Shown here: piece by piece, positions 1-8,919 of the stretch
How positions within the stretch are numbered: position 1 is the stretch's first letter
Layout: every line of letters begins with the position of its first letter
Assembly (NCBI RefSeq): GCF_003261585.1
Contig: NZ_POVU01000001.1
Location: forward strand, 486,274 to 550,273
Reading direction: 5' to 3'
Length of the DNA stretch: 64,000 nucleotides
Origin: Acinetobacter sp. MB5
GTDB lineage: Bacteria > Pseudomonadota > Gammaproteobacteria > Pseudomonadales > Moraxellaceae
Program-made: the position numbers and the translations under genes
Notes under the pieces: model-generated
Told to the model about the DNA's origin: nothing
What the model saw: only the letters and a program-made list of their open reading frames with translations
Database searches by the model: none

Positions 1-296
1 CCTTCGCCACCTGCTTCGACATAGTCGGCATCCCAACCATTTTTAAAGAAAATCACCTGAATACCCGCAGCATGCGCTACATCAATCGCCTGCTGAATCT
101 GTTTCACGACTGGCTGGGTTTTCGATACATCAAAACCTGCCAAATCCAGATAGCCGCCCAGACTGGTATAGGCATTTTGCATATCGACTACAATCAACGC
201 AGTTTGTTTGGCATCGAGCTGAATGGACTCGGGTTCCGCCTTTAAAATCGGAGCGTTGGCTTGGGTAAAACTGGCACGGATGATTGAGTGGCTCAT
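1..296 (-). CDS. rutB: RutB, ureidoacrylate/peroxyureidoacrylate amidohydrolase (partial, 3' end beyond left edge)
   Basis: Isochorismatase-like hydrolase of the Rut pathway, which hydrolyses the ring-opened product made by RutA to release carbamate and aminoacrylate. Only the first ~98 residues lie in the window. The visible part has the family's opening strand with the catalytic Asp in VVDMQN (about residue 38), then [12 protein letters not shown] and [12 protein letters not shown], all very close to E. coli RutB as I remember it. The start ATG at 296 overlaps the rutA stop as ATGA, so the two are translationally coupled. In E. coli rutC follows rutB; here it would lie outside the window. 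Confidence 0.93.
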   Translation of the reverse strand, partial: MSHSIIRASFTQANAPILKAEPESIQLDAKQTALIVVDMQNAYTSLGGYLDLAGFDVSKTQPVVKQIQQAIDVAHAAGIQVIFFKNGWDADYVEAGGE

Positions 297-1411
297 GCGC
301 TTTTCTCCATAGCAAGATTAGTCACTTGGCTTGCGACGATACTGTCTGCCAAAGTACGGCTTTTCATTAACGGTTGAATTTTTTCACCAAAATCTTTGAC
401 CCCTAGAACAAAGTCATCGAAGGTCAGTAAAATGCCATCTGTGCCTTTGACTTCAGCAATTTCATCCAGCATGGCAGCGACTTTGGCATAAGAACCCACC
501 AATGTTCCCATGTTGATATTCACAGGTGAAACGCTTGAAGCCATGTGACGAATATTGGTGTCACTGCCTGAAATCTTGTCTTTGCCCCCCTGATCTTGCA
601 GCCAACCAATTGCCTCCATGTCTGCGCCATCGTTATAGCTTTGCCATTTTGCGAAAGCCTGCTCATCGGTTTCATCTGCAATCACCATAAACAGCACAAA
701 GGTACTGACATCGCGCCCTGTTTTATCGGTTTGCGCTTTGAGACGATCATTAATTGAGGCGTAAGCGGTTGGCGTGTTTACACCCTTACCAAAGACAAAG
801 TTATAGTCAGCGTATTGTGCGGAGAATGCCAAACCCTCATCGGACTGACCCGCACAAATAATTTTTAAATCTTTCGATGGCTGAGGCTTCACCTGACAGT
901 CATCCATTTGGAAAAACTCTCCTTTAAAGTCCGACTTTCCTGTCGCCCAAAGCTGTTTTAATACTTGAACATATTCCGACAAATACTGATAACGCTTGCC
1001 AAAATACTCATCTCCCGGCCACATACCCATTTGGCTGTATTCAGGACGTTGCCAGCCTGTGACGACATTGAGACCAAAGCGGCCATTGGAAATTGAATCG
1101 AGTGTTGCCGCCATACGTGCCACAATGGCAGGTGGCATCACCAGTGTTGCTGCGGTTGCATAAATCTTGATTTTAGATGTGACGGCAGCCAAACCTGACA
1201 TCAAGGTAAAGCTTTCTAGGTTATAGTCCCAAAACTCGGTTTCGCCGCCGAAACCGCGTAGTTTGATCATCGACAATGCAAAATCAAAACCATATTGCTC
1301 TGCGCTTTGTACAATTTCTTTGTTCAACTCAAAGGTCGGTTTGTACTGTGGTGCATTTTTAGAAATGAGCCAACCATTGTTCCCAATCGGACAGAAAATA
1401 CCTACTTGCAT
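293..1411 (-). CDS. rutA: RutA, FMN-dependent pyrimidine monooxygenase
   Basis: Luciferase-like flavin monooxygenase that opens the uracil or thymine ring between N3 and C4, the first step of the Rut nitrogen-scavenging pathway. It is 372 residues long. Recognisable blocks include [10 protein letters not shown] at the N terminus, [26 protein letters not shown] and [18 protein letters not shown], which match E. coli RutA closely. I chose ATG 1411 because GAGGTG lies 7 nt upstream and the family sequence begins there; an in-frame start 21 nt further up has no support. The gene is divergent from rutR, and the shared gap holds a candidate RutR operator. Confidence 0.96.
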   Translation of the reverse strand: MQVGIFCPIGNNGWLISKNAPQYKPTFELNKEIVQSAEQYGFDFALSMIKLRGFGGETEFWDYNLESFTLMSGLAAVTSKIKIYATAATLVMPPAIVARMAATLDSISNGRFGLNVVTGWQRPEYSQMGMWPGDEYFGKRYQYLSEYVQVLKQLWATGKSDFKGEFFQMDDCQVKPQPSKDLKIICAGQSDEGLAFSAQYADYNFVFGKGVNTPTAYASINDRLKAQTDKTGRDVSTFVLFMVIADETDEQAFAKWQSYNDGADMEAIGWLQDQGGKDKISGSDTNIRHMASSVSPVNINMGTLVGSYAKVAAMLDEIAEVKGTDGILLTFDDFVLGVKDFGEKIQPLMKSRTLADSIVASQVTNLAMEKSA

Positions 1412-1553
1412 ACTGACACCTCGTTTATCCATAAAGTGTGAAAATCAAGACTGTGGTGCACTCACAGTATTTATTTTTAATAATGCAAATTGAATGCCAA
1501 TATTTTATATTATTAAATATCAGATATTTGTATTTATCATATGGTTTTATTAT

Positions 1554-1571
1554 TTAGACCATTTAGTCCAA
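1554..1571. promoter_or_regulatory. Candidate RutR operator in the rutA-rutR divergent gap
   Basis: The imperfect palindrome ttagaccatttagtccaa sits between the divergent rutA and rutR starts. 15 of its 18 bases recur immediately upstream of rutD (3791-3808). The half-sites (TTAGACCA / TAGTCCAA) resemble the E. coli RutR consensus as I recall it, TTGACCA-N2-TGGTCAA. Binding of RutR here would control rutAB and its own gene. The repeat is seen in the sequence; the operator role is inferred. Confidence 0.65.
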
Positions 1572-1697
1572 CATTAAGCAATATCAAAATAGAACTGCAC
1601 AAGCTTCGTGCACTTTTTGCGCACAAATCTCACTACCCTGCCTATTTCAGTACCAGTCTTTGCTACAATAGCCACAAATGAAAATCAGGTTAGCCCG

Positions 1698-2345
1698 ATG
1701 TACGATGAAACAATGACCTCTGTAAAAAAAAGTAGAAATGCACAACAAAAACAACATCTCATTTTGAAAGCGGCACTTGAGGTTTTTTCCACTTATGGAC
1801 TACAAGGTGCCAGCATGGAACAAATTGCCGAGACCGCTGGTATTTCCAAATCCAATCTGTTTTATTACTTCGCTGGAAAAGATGACTTATATGTGGCTGT
1901 GTTGTCACAAGTTCTGACTGCATGGTTATTGCCACTCAATCAACTGGAAAAAGAACAAGATCCTGCACAGGCTTTGGGAAATTATATGGATGTAAAATTT
2001 CAGCTAGCCAAAGACTCACCACAAGCGTCACGTTTATATGCTCTGGAAATGATGCAAGGTGCGCCCTATATCAACACGATTTTAAAAGGCTCACTCAAAA
2101 AACTGGTGCAACAGAAAACCGCAGTGATTAATGACTGGATTGAACAAGGGCGTTTAAAGCCTGTATCAGCGCTGCATTTAATTATTCATATTTGGGCAGT
2201 GACACAACACTATTCTGATTTTGCAGTGCAGACCCAAGCCATTTCAGGCAAAACTCTAAAAAATAAAAGCTTCTATCAAGAAGCTTTGACAACCTCGAAA
2301 CAACTGTTAATTGAAAGCCTGATTCCTACGGTTGTGGAACATTAA
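1698..2345 (+). CDS. rutR: RutR, TetR-family regulator of the rut genes
   Basis: TetR-family repressor; the family member in E. coli senses uracil or thymine. The product has 215 residues, with the helix-turn-helix at about residues 40-59 (MEQIAETAGISKSNLFYYF) and a ligand domain containing SPQASRLYALEMMQGAP and IWAVTQHYSDFA, both typical of RutR. ATG 1698 is preferred because AGG lies 8 nt upstream; an in-frame ATG at 1608 would add a 30-residue extension unlike the family, and ATG 1713 is also possible. The gene lies between rutA and rutE, an arrangement different from E. coli where rutR is divergent to the whole operon. Confidence 0.9.
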   Translation: MYDETMTSVKKSRNAQQKQHLILKAALEVFSTYGLQGASMEQIAETAGISKSNLFYYFAGKDDLYVAVLSQVLTAWLLPLNQLEKEQDPAQALGNYMDVKFQLAKDSPQASRLYALEMMQGAPYINTILKGSLKKLVQQKTAVINDWIEQGRLKPVSALHLIIHIWAVTQHYSDFAVQTQAISGKTLKNKSFYQEALTTSKQLLIESLIPTVVEH

Positions 2346-2352
2346 ACAGCTC

Positions 2353-2380
2353 AGCGGACAACCCGATTGAGCTGTCCGCT
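2353..2380. terminator. Hairpin between convergent rutR and rutE
   Basis: An 8-bp stem (agcggaca / tgtccgct) with a 12-nt loop lies in the 53-bp gap between two convergent genes. An overlapping alternative stem, cagctca / tgagctg, can form in the same bases. There is no strong T-run, so it is a possible bidirectional terminator only. Confidence 0.5.
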
Positions 2381-2398
2381 TAAAAAATATGAAAGATA

Positions 2399-2998
2399 TT
2401 AAACAATCTGACAGGCATCTTCAAAACTCAAACGTGGTAAACGCCCATAGAGTTTTTCAGGATTGCCATAACCAATATTAATTAGCAGATTGGTTTTCCA
2501 TGTTGTCCCTGCCAAAAAAGTTTCATCGACCAGTGTTGGGTTAAAACCTGACATTGGCCCTGTATCCAAACCTAAACTACGACACGCCAAAATTAAGTAA
2601 GCGGCTTGCATGGAACTATTACGAAATGCAGTTTCATGGGCAAGCTCTGGACTTGACGTAAACCAAGATCTCGCATCGCCATGTGGAAACAACTCAGGTA
2701 ACTTTTCATAAAATTCGCTGTCATACGCCACTAAAACAGTGACAGGTGCCGTCATGGTTTTTTCAACATTACCTGAAGACAAAGCAGGTTTCAGCTTGGC
2801 TTTGGCTTCTGCACTTTGAATAAATACAAAACGTGCAGGTGAACAGTTGGCTGAAGTCGGCCCCATTTTCAGCAAATCATATAACTCCTGTAGCATCTCA
2901 GGTGCAATCGCTTTGTCTTGCCACGCATTATGCGTCCGCGCTTCACTAAACAACTTTTCTAAAGCATATTCTTCCAGTTTTAAACTCAAACTATTCAT
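2399..2998 (-). CDS. rutE: RutE, nitroreductase-family malonic semialdehyde reductase
   Basis: FMN-dependent nitroreductase-fold enzyme of 199 residues. In the Rut pathway RutE reduces malonic semialdehyde to 3-hydroxypropionate. Blocks [44 protein letters not shown] and [18 protein letters not shown] identify the RutE/HadB branch. AAGGAAA lies 7 nt before the ATG. It starts 15 nt after the rutD stop, so rutD-rutE form one transcript, separate from rutA-rutB. Confidence 0.92.
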   Translation of the reverse strand: MNSLSLKLEEYALEKLFSEARTHNAWQDKAIAPEMLQELYDLLKMGPTSANCSPARFVFIQSAEAKAKLKPALSSGNVEKTMTAPVTVLVAYDSEFYEKLPELFPHGDARSWFTSSPELAHETAFRNSSMQAAYLILACRSLGLDTGPMSGFNPTLVDETFLAGTTWKTNLLINIGYGNPEKLYGRLPRLSFEDACQIV

Positions 2999-3013
2999 AA
3001 CGATTTCCTTGAT

Positions 3014-3787
3014 TTAAGAACATAAATATTGCAATACACAGTGATTAAACCAATCCGTCTGGGTCACGCTACTGGCATGCCCACCTGTTGGGTACAGCTC
3101 AAAATCTGCATGGGAAATTAAACGAGACAGTGCCAGACCACGTTGCCAAGGCACTAAAAAATCATCCTGATTGGCAATCACCAAAACGGGCTGATTGACT
3201 TCACGTGCCGTGTGTTTAGGTTGATACTGACGTAATGCTGCCAAACGCTTTTCTACATTTTCTAAAGGTGCAAAATGGGCAATCGTATGTTGCTCTTGCT
3301 GAACAAGCTGCTGATCATGTGTTGAAATCCATGCAGGCGGATACAAAAACAACGCCTGAGCCTGCACATACGCTGCGACACCTGCCTGACGTAACAAGGT
3401 TAAGCGCGTCGCAAAACAACGATTGGTATGTGCATCAAGTTGATCCCAAGCATTCACCACCACCAGTTTCTCAACAAGCTGAGGTGCTAAACGTGCCAGC
3501 TCCAAACCAATAAAGCCACCTAGCGCATGCCCAATAAAGTGACATTGATCAATTTTCTCTGCTTCTAGAATTTGCTGTAATTCAACCGCCATTGCAGGCA
3601 AAGAATAATTGTCTGGAAGAATGTCACTCTCGGGAAAAACGCCTTCTTGGTCATAGGTCAGCACATGAAAATGCTGTTGCAAAACGGGAATTTGTGACTG
3701 CCAATACTGTGCATGTCCACCTAAACCAGAACTTAACACCACAGTTTTGGCTTGGGACTTCGTTGATCGATAAAGAGAAACTGCCAT
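3014..3787 (-). CDS. rutD: RutD, alpha/beta-hydrolase-fold aminoacrylate hydrolase
   Basis: Protein of 257 residues thought to speed hydrolysis of aminoacrylate to malonic semialdehyde. The fold signature is present (SSGLGGHAQYW near the N terminus, a DD at NQDDFLVP, a His at GGHASS), but the nucleophile elbow reads G-H-A-L-G (86-90), with Ala88 where a Ser nucleophile is expected. E. coli RutD, as I recall it, has the same GHALG, so this is a family trait and not decay. rutD leads a two-gene unit with rutE, and a candidate RutR operator lies directly upstream of its start. Confidence 0.92.
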   Translation of the reverse strand: MAVSLYRSTKSQAKTVVLSSGLGGHAQYWQSQIPVLQQHFHVLTYDQEGVFPESDILPDNYSLPAMAVELQQILEAEKIDQCHFIGHALGGFIGLELARLAPQLVEKLVVVNAWDQLDAHTNRCFATRLTLLRQAGVAAYVQAQALFLYPPAWISTHDQQLVQQEQHTIAHFAPLENVEKRLAALRQYQPKHTAREVNQPVLVIANQDDFLVPWQRGLALSRLISHADFELYPTGGHASSVTQTDWFNHCVLQYLCS

Positions 3788-3790
3788 TTT

Positions 3791-3808
3791 TTAAACCAAA
3801 TAGTCCAA
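3791..3808. promoter_or_regulatory. Candidate RutR operator upstream of rutD
   Basis: The sequence ttaaaccaaatagtccaa matches 15 of 18 bases of the palindrome in the rutA-rutR gap and begins 3 nt before the rutD start codon. A regulator bound here would overlap the leader and the ribosome-binding region. This fits co-regulation of the separated rutDE unit by RutR. Confidence 0.62.
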
Positions 3809-4244
3809 TTTTTAATTATTGATTAGCAATTAAAATGCCATACTCTATATCCGTTTTATTTTAAATTCTCTTAACTATATTATTTATATAAAGAATTTAT
3901 ATGGATATATTTTTAAAATCAGATCATATGAATTTCATAAAATTATTTTTTGACCTTTTGGAAAATAAAAACCCATTAAAAAGAGATAAAAAGATCAAAT
4001 AATGCCCCAATTTTGATCTTTCACCTATACACATCACTTTGAATGGAATTAATCCATATAAATAACAAATTTGTAAAAAAGTATGACAAATCTTACAAAT
4101 ATATTTCTTTGTTTTTGATTAATTTTTCAGAAAAAATACGTTCAGCACACATCATCTTCATTTTTGACTACGACTTTTGCTCGCTTGTTTTTTTATTTTT
4201 TTAAATTATATTCCGAATTATCTTAGGTTGCATATGAAGGCTTT
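3809..4244. other. AT-rich intergenic region with one inverted repeat
   Basis: About 440 bases without a convincing gene between rutD (leftward) and the small gene at 4245 (rightward). It must hold promoters in both directions, but I see no standard -35/-10 pair worth naming. The one clear structure is a perfect 10-bp inverted repeat, aaagatcaaa (3990-3999) and tttgatcttt (4012-4021), with a 12-nt loop. It could be a regulator site or a transcript hairpin. Confidence 0.6.
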
Positions 4245-4469
4245 ATGAGTTTTTGGCAGAAATTTTTTGGTGCACAAACCAGCACGAATGACCACAAGAA
4301 TCATGTGGCATGGGTTGAAAATGATTGTGCATGTAAAACCAATGATCAGCTACTTCAAACTTTAGCTTTAACTCAGGACGAGGATGTAATTAAAGGAATC
4401 AAGCGCATACTACTTTCACGTGGTTTTAGCCGCAAAGAATTAAATCAACTGACTTGTCCGATTCAATAA
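4245..4469 (+). CDS. Small hypothetical protein, 74 residues
   Basis: I do not recognise this protein. It starts with MSFWQKFFGA, contains two close cysteines (CAC at about residues 29-31) and a third near the C terminus, and ends with a charged helical stretch (GIKRILLSRGFSRKELNQL). No signal peptide or membrane segment is evident. AAGG lies about 5 nt before the ATG, and a strong terminator follows 14 nt after the stop, so it looks like a real single-gene transcript and not a chance reading frame. Confidence 0.65.
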   Translation: MSFWQKFFGAQTSTNDHKNHVAWVENDCACKTNDQLLQTLALTQDEDVIKGIKRILLSRGFSRKELNQLTCPIQ

Positions 4470-4483
4470 TCCAGACTTGATCA

Positions 4484-4515
4484 AAAATAGCCACCCAACA
4501 TGCGGTGGCTATTTT
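4484..4515 (+). terminator. Rho-independent terminator after the 74-residue protein gene
   Basis: A perfect 12-bp stem, aaaatagccacc / ggtggctatttt, with an 8-nt loop, followed by a short T-rich stretch. It separates the small gene from prmA. Confidence 0.85.
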
Positions 4516-4600
4516 ATTTGTAGAGATCAGCTTACAAACTCCCCAAGTGCAGCCGATTTCGTTACAATACCGCTTTGTTCTAAACATTTAGGTTATTTGC

Positions 4601-5500
4601 GTGAAGTGGTTACAAATACATATTACTGTTGATCAAGCACAAGTTGATTTTACTGAAACATTGTTACTTTCTTTGGGCGCAGTCAGTGTCACGCTAGATG
4701 ATGCTGAAGATCAGGCATTGCTTGAGCCACTTCCAGGCGAAACTCCACTTTGGAACAAAGTCATTGTGACAGGGATTTACCAGCAAGATGACAACGAACA
4801 AATCGATGTCGATAGTTTGGTGAAATTTGTACAAGAACAGCTTCCTGAAGCGCCTGTACGTTTTGATGAACTTGAAGACCAAGCTTGGGAACGTGCATGG
4901 ATGGACTACTATGAGCCAATCCAAATTGCAGACAAATTCTGGATCGTGCCTGAATGGTTAGAAGCACCTGATGCTGAAGCAACCAACATTAAACTTGACC
5001 CAGGTCTGGCATTCGGTACAGGCAACCACGCAAGCACATTCTTATGCCTACAATGGTTAGGCAGTGTCGATCTTAAAGATAAAGTTGTGGTTGACTATGG
5101 TTGTGGTTCAGGCATTTTAGGGGTAGCGGCACTACTTTTAGGTGCTAAAAAAGTTTATGCAACTGACATTGACCCGCAAGCCGTACTTGCAACCCAACAA
5201 AATGCAGAATTGAATGGTGTTCTTGACCGTTTATACGTAGGCTTACCAGAAGAGTTCAATGCCGAGTTTAAGAGCCAGCAAGCAGATGTATTAGTTGCCA
5301 ACATTTTAGCCGCGCCGCTGATGGCACTTGCACCTGAATTTGCAAAACTACTTAAAGCTGATGGTGAATTTGCACTTGCTGGGGTCATTGAAGAACAAGT
5401 GGCAGATGTTTCAGACGTGTATCAAGAGTTCTTTGATATTTTAAATATCGAAAAACGTGAAGAAAACTGGTGCCGTATTTCAGGCAAACGCCAAAGCTAA
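4601..5500 (+). CDS. prmA: PrmA, ribosomal protein L11 methyltransferase
   Basis: SAM-dependent methyltransferase that methylates ribosomal protein L11 on several lysines and its N terminus. It has 299 residues, close to the 293 of E. coli. The N-terminal L11-binding domain (WLQIHITVD) is followed by the conserved [14 protein letters not shown] block (about 131-145) and SAM motif [11 protein letters not shown] (about 164-173); VANILAAPL supplies the catalytic-region Asn. The start codon is GTG at 4601, reading V-K-W-L-Q, which matches the family N terminus. The next gene begins 18 nt after the stop, so the two are probably co-transcribed. Confidence 0.96.
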   Translation: MKWLQIHITVDQAQVDFTETLLLSLGAVSVTLDDAEDQALLEPLPGETPLWNKVIVTGIYQQDDNEQIDVDSLVKFVQEQLPEAPVRFDELEDQAWERAWMDYYEPIQIADKFWIVPEWLEAPDAEATNIKLDPGLAFGTGNHASTFLCLQWLGSVDLKDKVVVDYGCGSGILGVAALLLGAKKVYATDIDPQAVLATQQNAELNGVLDRLYVGLPEEFNAEFKSQQADVLVANILAAPLMALAPEFAKLLKADGEFALAGVIEEQVADVSDVYQEFFDILNIEKREENWCRISGKRQS

Positions 5501-5518
5501 TCTGTTTAGGCAACGCTT

Positions 5519-6343
5519 ATGTGTGACATACAAACTCAATGTCCTGACTGCAACACCCGATATTTAGTCTCCCCGACTCAACTATCGATTGCAGCGGGCA
5601 TGGTTTGTTGTCCCAAATGTGAATATCATTTTAATGCCTATGGGTCTTTAAAATACCCAACACATACACAAACTGAACATAATCATCAAAATGTAAACCT
5701 CAGCCACCATCGTATACACGAACGGGGTTCTGAGACTGCAATACTTTCTATTTTTGAACGTAAGCTAGATTCATCTAGTGTAGATTTGCTCAATTACTTA
5801 AATAGTTATCGCTTTAATGAAGATCATGGTCTTCAATTCATTCAAGATGATTCTTTTTTTAGTTTTTCAAAAAACCCTTCGACCAAACTGGTTAATTTTA
5901 CCATCCATGTATTTTTACTGATGCTTAATCTTTTGCTGTTCGGACTTGTGATTAGTCAGATTACGAACAACAACAGTGGACTTAAGCAGCAATTTCCCAT
6001 ATTGGCAAACTTTTCAATTCAGACCTGTAATCTTGTAAAATGCAGCACACAAACTGGTGATGAACTTAAAATTGAAGCAACTCGTATTCATCAGGATTAT
6101 CCCAACTTAACCACTATCACTGGGAAATTTGTGAATTACAGTGATCATCCACAAAGTCTGCCTCATCTACAAGTCATCACAACTCAAAAGATATTTGACT
6201 TCACACCAAAACTCTATTTATTGCCATCACAACAAAACCAACAGCATATAGCAACTCAGCAAGCCTTGTTTTTCAGGATCGATGTCCCGCTCAATAGCGT
6301 TAATCAACAATTTAAATTAAAGCTCAAAAAGTCACTCAATTAA
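5519..6343 (+). CDS. Zinc-ribbon membrane protein, DUF3426 type
   Basis: Protein of 274 residues with an N-terminal zinc ribbon (CPDCNTRY at about 8-15 and CCPKCEYHF at about 31-39, two CxxC pairs), the MJ0042-type finger. A long linker is followed by one membrane segment (about 127-148) and a C-terminal extracytoplasmic domain that matches the DUF3426 pattern (GKFVNYSDHPQSLPHLQV). In Pseudomonas and Acinetobacter a protein of this kind sits between prmA and fis, as here. Function unknown; the zinc ribbon in the cytoplasm and a periplasmic beta domain suggest a sensor or scaffold, which is inference. Confidence 0.8.
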   Translation: MCDIQTQCPDCNTRYLVSPTQLSIAAGMVCCPKCEYHFNAYGSLKYPTHTQTEHNHQNVNLSHHRIHERGSETAILSIFERKLDSSSVDLLNYLNSYRFNEDHGLQFIQDDSFFSFSKNPSTKLVNFTIHVFLLMLNLLLFGLVISQITNNNSGLKQQFPILANFSIQTCNLVKCSTQTGDELKIEATRIHQDYPNLTTITGKFVNYSDHPQSLPHLQVITTQKIFDFTPKLYLLPSQQNQQHIATQQALFFRIDVPLNSVNQQFKLKLKKSLN

Positions 6344-6854
6344 ATCACTCAGAAAAATACTCAACCATCAACCATCAAGCAAATCTATAGCCTTGTTCAA
6401 GTTTTCACTATTTCTGATACTTTTTATCCAGCAATAGAAATAACGTTTTTCATTAATCTAAAAAAACAACAAAAGTTTAAAATTAAATCGAAATAAACGA
6501 TAAAATTTAGCAAAATTTTGCATTAATTTTACTCACTTTTTAAATGACAGTGGTATGATACGCGCCACGAAAGCTTGACCACACAAACATCTCGTAGAAT
6601 TCCCATAATGAAATAAATTGCCAGATGTGCATTATCCCAATATTGCGCATGTAGCAGTTTTTTTATTTTAAAATTTGGCTGTAACAATTCTTTAACAACT
6701 GTTACGCTTATTTTTTGGTCAATACAGACAATGTATGGCAAGCTAGTTACTTATTTTTAATATTCTCTTCACAAGCTGAACTGAATATTTTTTAGCCTTT
6801 TATAAACTCAACCACTTTTACCCAAGTGGTTATAGATTATTCGGATTAAAACGC
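6344..6854 (+). promoter_or_regulatory. fis upstream region with likely promoter and long leader
   Basis: 510 bases without a convincing gene. The best promoter candidate is TATGAT at 6554-6559 preceded by TGG (extended -10 character), with a weak -35. It is followed by a GC-rich stretch (acgcgccacg), the kind of discriminator typical of growth-rate-controlled promoters such as fis and rRNA operons. Transcription from there would give a leader of about 290 nt containing hairpins gtaaca/tgttac (6681-6705, followed by a T-rich run) and aaccactt/aagtggtt (6810-6831, ending 23 nt before the fis ATG). The sequence is seen; the roles are inferred. Confidence 0.5.
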
Positions 6855-7124
6855 ATGAATAGCAAATCTCCTATTTTTACTGCACAATCTGATGTAGCGC
6901 TTCGCATCCACGTGGATCGCGCAGTTCGTCATTATTTTGCACAACTGCAAGGCGAGCAACCTGCTCAGGTATATGACATGGTGCTAGCAGAAATGGAGAA
7001 ACCTCTTTTATCTGTTGTTTTAGAATACACTCGCGGCAACCAAACTCGCGCTGCTGAGATTCTAGGACTAAACCGTGGTACTTTGCGTAAAAAGTTAAAA
7101 GCTCACGGTTTAATGAGTGAATAA
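6855..7124 (+). CDS. fis: Fis, nucleoid-associated DNA-bending protein
   Basis: Homodimeric DNA-binding protein of 89 residues that bends DNA and controls rRNA, growth-rate genes and site-specific recombination. The C-terminal helix-turn-helix ([20 protein letters not shown], about 60-79, plus LKAHGL) is almost identical to E. coli Fis, and the central [15 protein letters not shown] helix is the dimer core. In enterobacteria fis follows dusB; here it stands alone behind a long leader and is followed by its own terminator, then purH. Confidence 0.95.
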   Translation: MNSKSPIFTAQSDVALRIHVDRAVRHYFAQLQGEQPAQVYDMVLAEMEKPLLSVVLEYTRGNQTRAAEILGLNRGTLRKKLKAHGLMSE

Positions 7125-7129
7125 ATGAT

Positions 7130-7160
7130 AAAATGCTCACGTCGTCGTGGGCATTTTTTT
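7130..7160 (+). terminator. Rho-independent terminator after fis
   Basis: An 11-bp stem, aaaatgctcac / gtgggcatttt (one G-T wobble), with loop gtcgtc and a T-run into 7160. It lies in the 69-nt fis-purH gap. Confidence 0.88.
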
Positions 7161-7193
7161 TGCCTAAATGTTTAATCTGAAGACTTGAAAATC

Positions 7194-8768
7194 ATGACTA
7201 TTAAGCGCGCTTTAATCTCAGTTTCTGATAAGACTGGTATTGTTGAATTTGCTCAAGAACTTGCAAATTTGGGTATTGAAATTCTTTCAACTGGCGGTAC
7301 ATACAAGTTACTCAAAGACAGTAACATCGCTGTTGTTGAAGTATCTGAACATACTGGTTTCCCTGAAATGATGGATGGTCGTGTTAAAACCCTACATCCA
7401 AAAATTCACGGTGGTATCCTTGCTCGTCGCGGCTTAGATGAAGCGGTTATGCAAGAACACAACATCGACCCAATTGATCTTGTGATTGTGAACCTTTATC
7501 CATTTGCAGCAACTGTTGCAAAACCAAACTGTTCACTTGCAGATGCGATTGAAAACATCGACATCGGTGGCCCTACGATGGTTCGTGCTGCGGCTAAAAA
7601 CCATGCATCAGTAGGCATTATCGTCAACGCATCTGACTATGCAACTGTTGTCGCTGAACTTAAAGCAAACGGTGCATTGTCTTACGAAACTCGTTTTGAC
7701 TTGGCTGTTAAAGCATTTGAACATACGGCTCAATACGACGGTATGATCGCGTCTTACCTTGGCGCTCGTGTAGGTAAAGAAGAAGGTCAAGCAGACAAAT
7801 TTGCTCGTACTTTCAACACTCAATTAGTGAAAGCACAAGACCTTCGTTACGGTGAAAACCCGCATCAATCAGCTGCATTCTATGTTGATCCTGCTGCAAA
7901 AGAAGCATCAGTTTCTACATCTACTCAGTTACAAGGTAAAGAATTATCTTATAACAACATCGCAGATACCGATGCAGCACTTGAATGTGTGAAATCTTTT
8001 GCTAAACCTGCATGCGTGATTGTAAAACACGCAAACCCTTGTGGCGTTGCAGTATCTCTAGACGGTATCAAAGCTGCGTATGACCTTGCCTATGCAACAG
8101 ATCCTGAATCTGCATTTGGTGGCATTATTGCATTTAACCGTGAGTTAGATGTTGCAACTGCTCAAGCGATTGTGGAACGTCAATTCGTTGAAGTAATTAT
8201 TGCTCCAAGCATTGCTGAAGGTGTACTTGAAGTGACTGGCGCGAAGAAAAATGTTCGCGTATTAGTCTGTGGCGATCTTCCTGCAATTGATGAACGTGCA
8301 CCACAACTTGACTACAAACGCGTCAATGGCGGCTTGTTGGTTCAAGACCAAGACTTAGGCATGATCAAAGCATCTGACTTGAAAGTTGTGACTAAAGTTG
8401 CACCGACTGAACAAGAAATTGATGACTTAATCTTTGCTTGGAAAGTTGCGAAATACGTTAAATCAAATGCAATTGTTTATGCAAAAGGTCGTCAAACGAT
8501 TGGTGTTGGCGCAGGTCAAATGAGCCGTGTAAACTCAGCACGTATTGCTGCAATTAAAGCAGAACATGCGGGTCTCGTGGTTGAAGGTGCAGTGATGGCA
8601 TCTGACGCATTCTTCCCGTTCCGTGATGGTATCGACAATGCTGCGAAAGCTGGCATCAAATGCATCATCCAACCGGGTGGTTCTATGCGCGATGAAGAAG
8701 TGATTGCAGCAGCAAACGAACACGGCATTGCGATGGTGTTCACAGGTATGCGTCATTTCCGTCACTAA
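7194..8768 (+). CDS. purH: PurH, bifunctional AICAR formyltransferase / IMP cyclohydrolase
   Basis: Carries out the last two steps of de novo IMP synthesis. The product has 524 residues. The N-terminal cyclohydrolase half (MGS-like domain) shows [23 protein letters not shown] and [15 protein letters not shown]; the formyltransferase half shows the catalytic region [18 protein letters not shown] and GAGQMSRV. It ends with [10 protein letters not shown] place the start at ATG 7194 (MTIKRALIS); an in-frame TTG at 7185 is less likely. purD follows after a gap that contains a hairpin-rich repeat element. Confidence 0.97.
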   Translation: MTIKRALISVSDKTGIVEFAQELANLGIEILSTGGTYKLLKDSNIAVVEVSEHTGFPEMMDGRVKTLHPKIHGGILARRGLDEAVMQEHNIDPIDLVIVNLYPFAATVAKPNCSLADAIENIDIGGPTMVRAAAKNHASVGIIVNASDYATVVAELKANGALSYETRFDLAVKAFEHTAQYDGMIASYLGARVGKEEGQADKFARTFNTQLVKAQDLRYGENPHQSAAFYVDPAAKEASVSTSTQLQGKELSYNNIADTDAALECVKSFAKPACVIVKHANPCGVAVSLDGIKAAYDLAYATDPESAFGGIIAFNRELDVATAQAIVERQFVEVIIAPSIAEGVLEVTGAKKNVRVLVCGDLPAIDERAPQLDYKRVNGGLLVQDQDLGMIKASDLKVVTKVAPTEQEIDDLIFAWKVAKYVKSNAIVYAKGRQTIGVGAGQMSRVNSARIAAIKAEHAGLVVEGAVMASDAFFPFRDGIDNAAKAGIKCIIQPGGSMRDEEVIAAANEHGIAMVFTGMRHFRH

Positions 8769-8790
8769 TTGATTAGAAGTCATATTTATT

Positions 8791-8895
8791 AATCCCTCTA
8801 AATCCCCCTTTGTAAAAAGGGGGACTTTTCACATAAGAAACCTTGGTTTTCTGATGTGATCCTCTCCCATTTTAAAAGGGAGGTCAGGAGGGATT
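8791..8895. repeat. Three-hairpin palindromic repeat element (REP/MITE-like) between purH and purD
   Basis: A 105-bp element bounded by the inverted repeats aatccctc (8791-8798) and gagggatt (8888-8895). Inside are three hairpins: tcccccttt/aaaggggga (8803-8824), an interrupted stem tcacat...atgtga (8829-8859), and ctccc/gggag (8864-8882). Only 18 nt separate it from the purD ribosome-binding region. Its form is that of a REP pair or small non-autonomous mobile element; I see no clear target-site duplication and no second copy in this window. Confidence 0.6.
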
Positions 8896-8919
8896 CTTTT
8901 CTTTGAGGGATTTTTGAGA

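Noticed and set aside
6529..6741. A 70-codon open frame on the minus strand in the fis upstream region.
   Set aside because: It crosses the likely fis promoter, has no ribosome-binding site and reads as random sequence.
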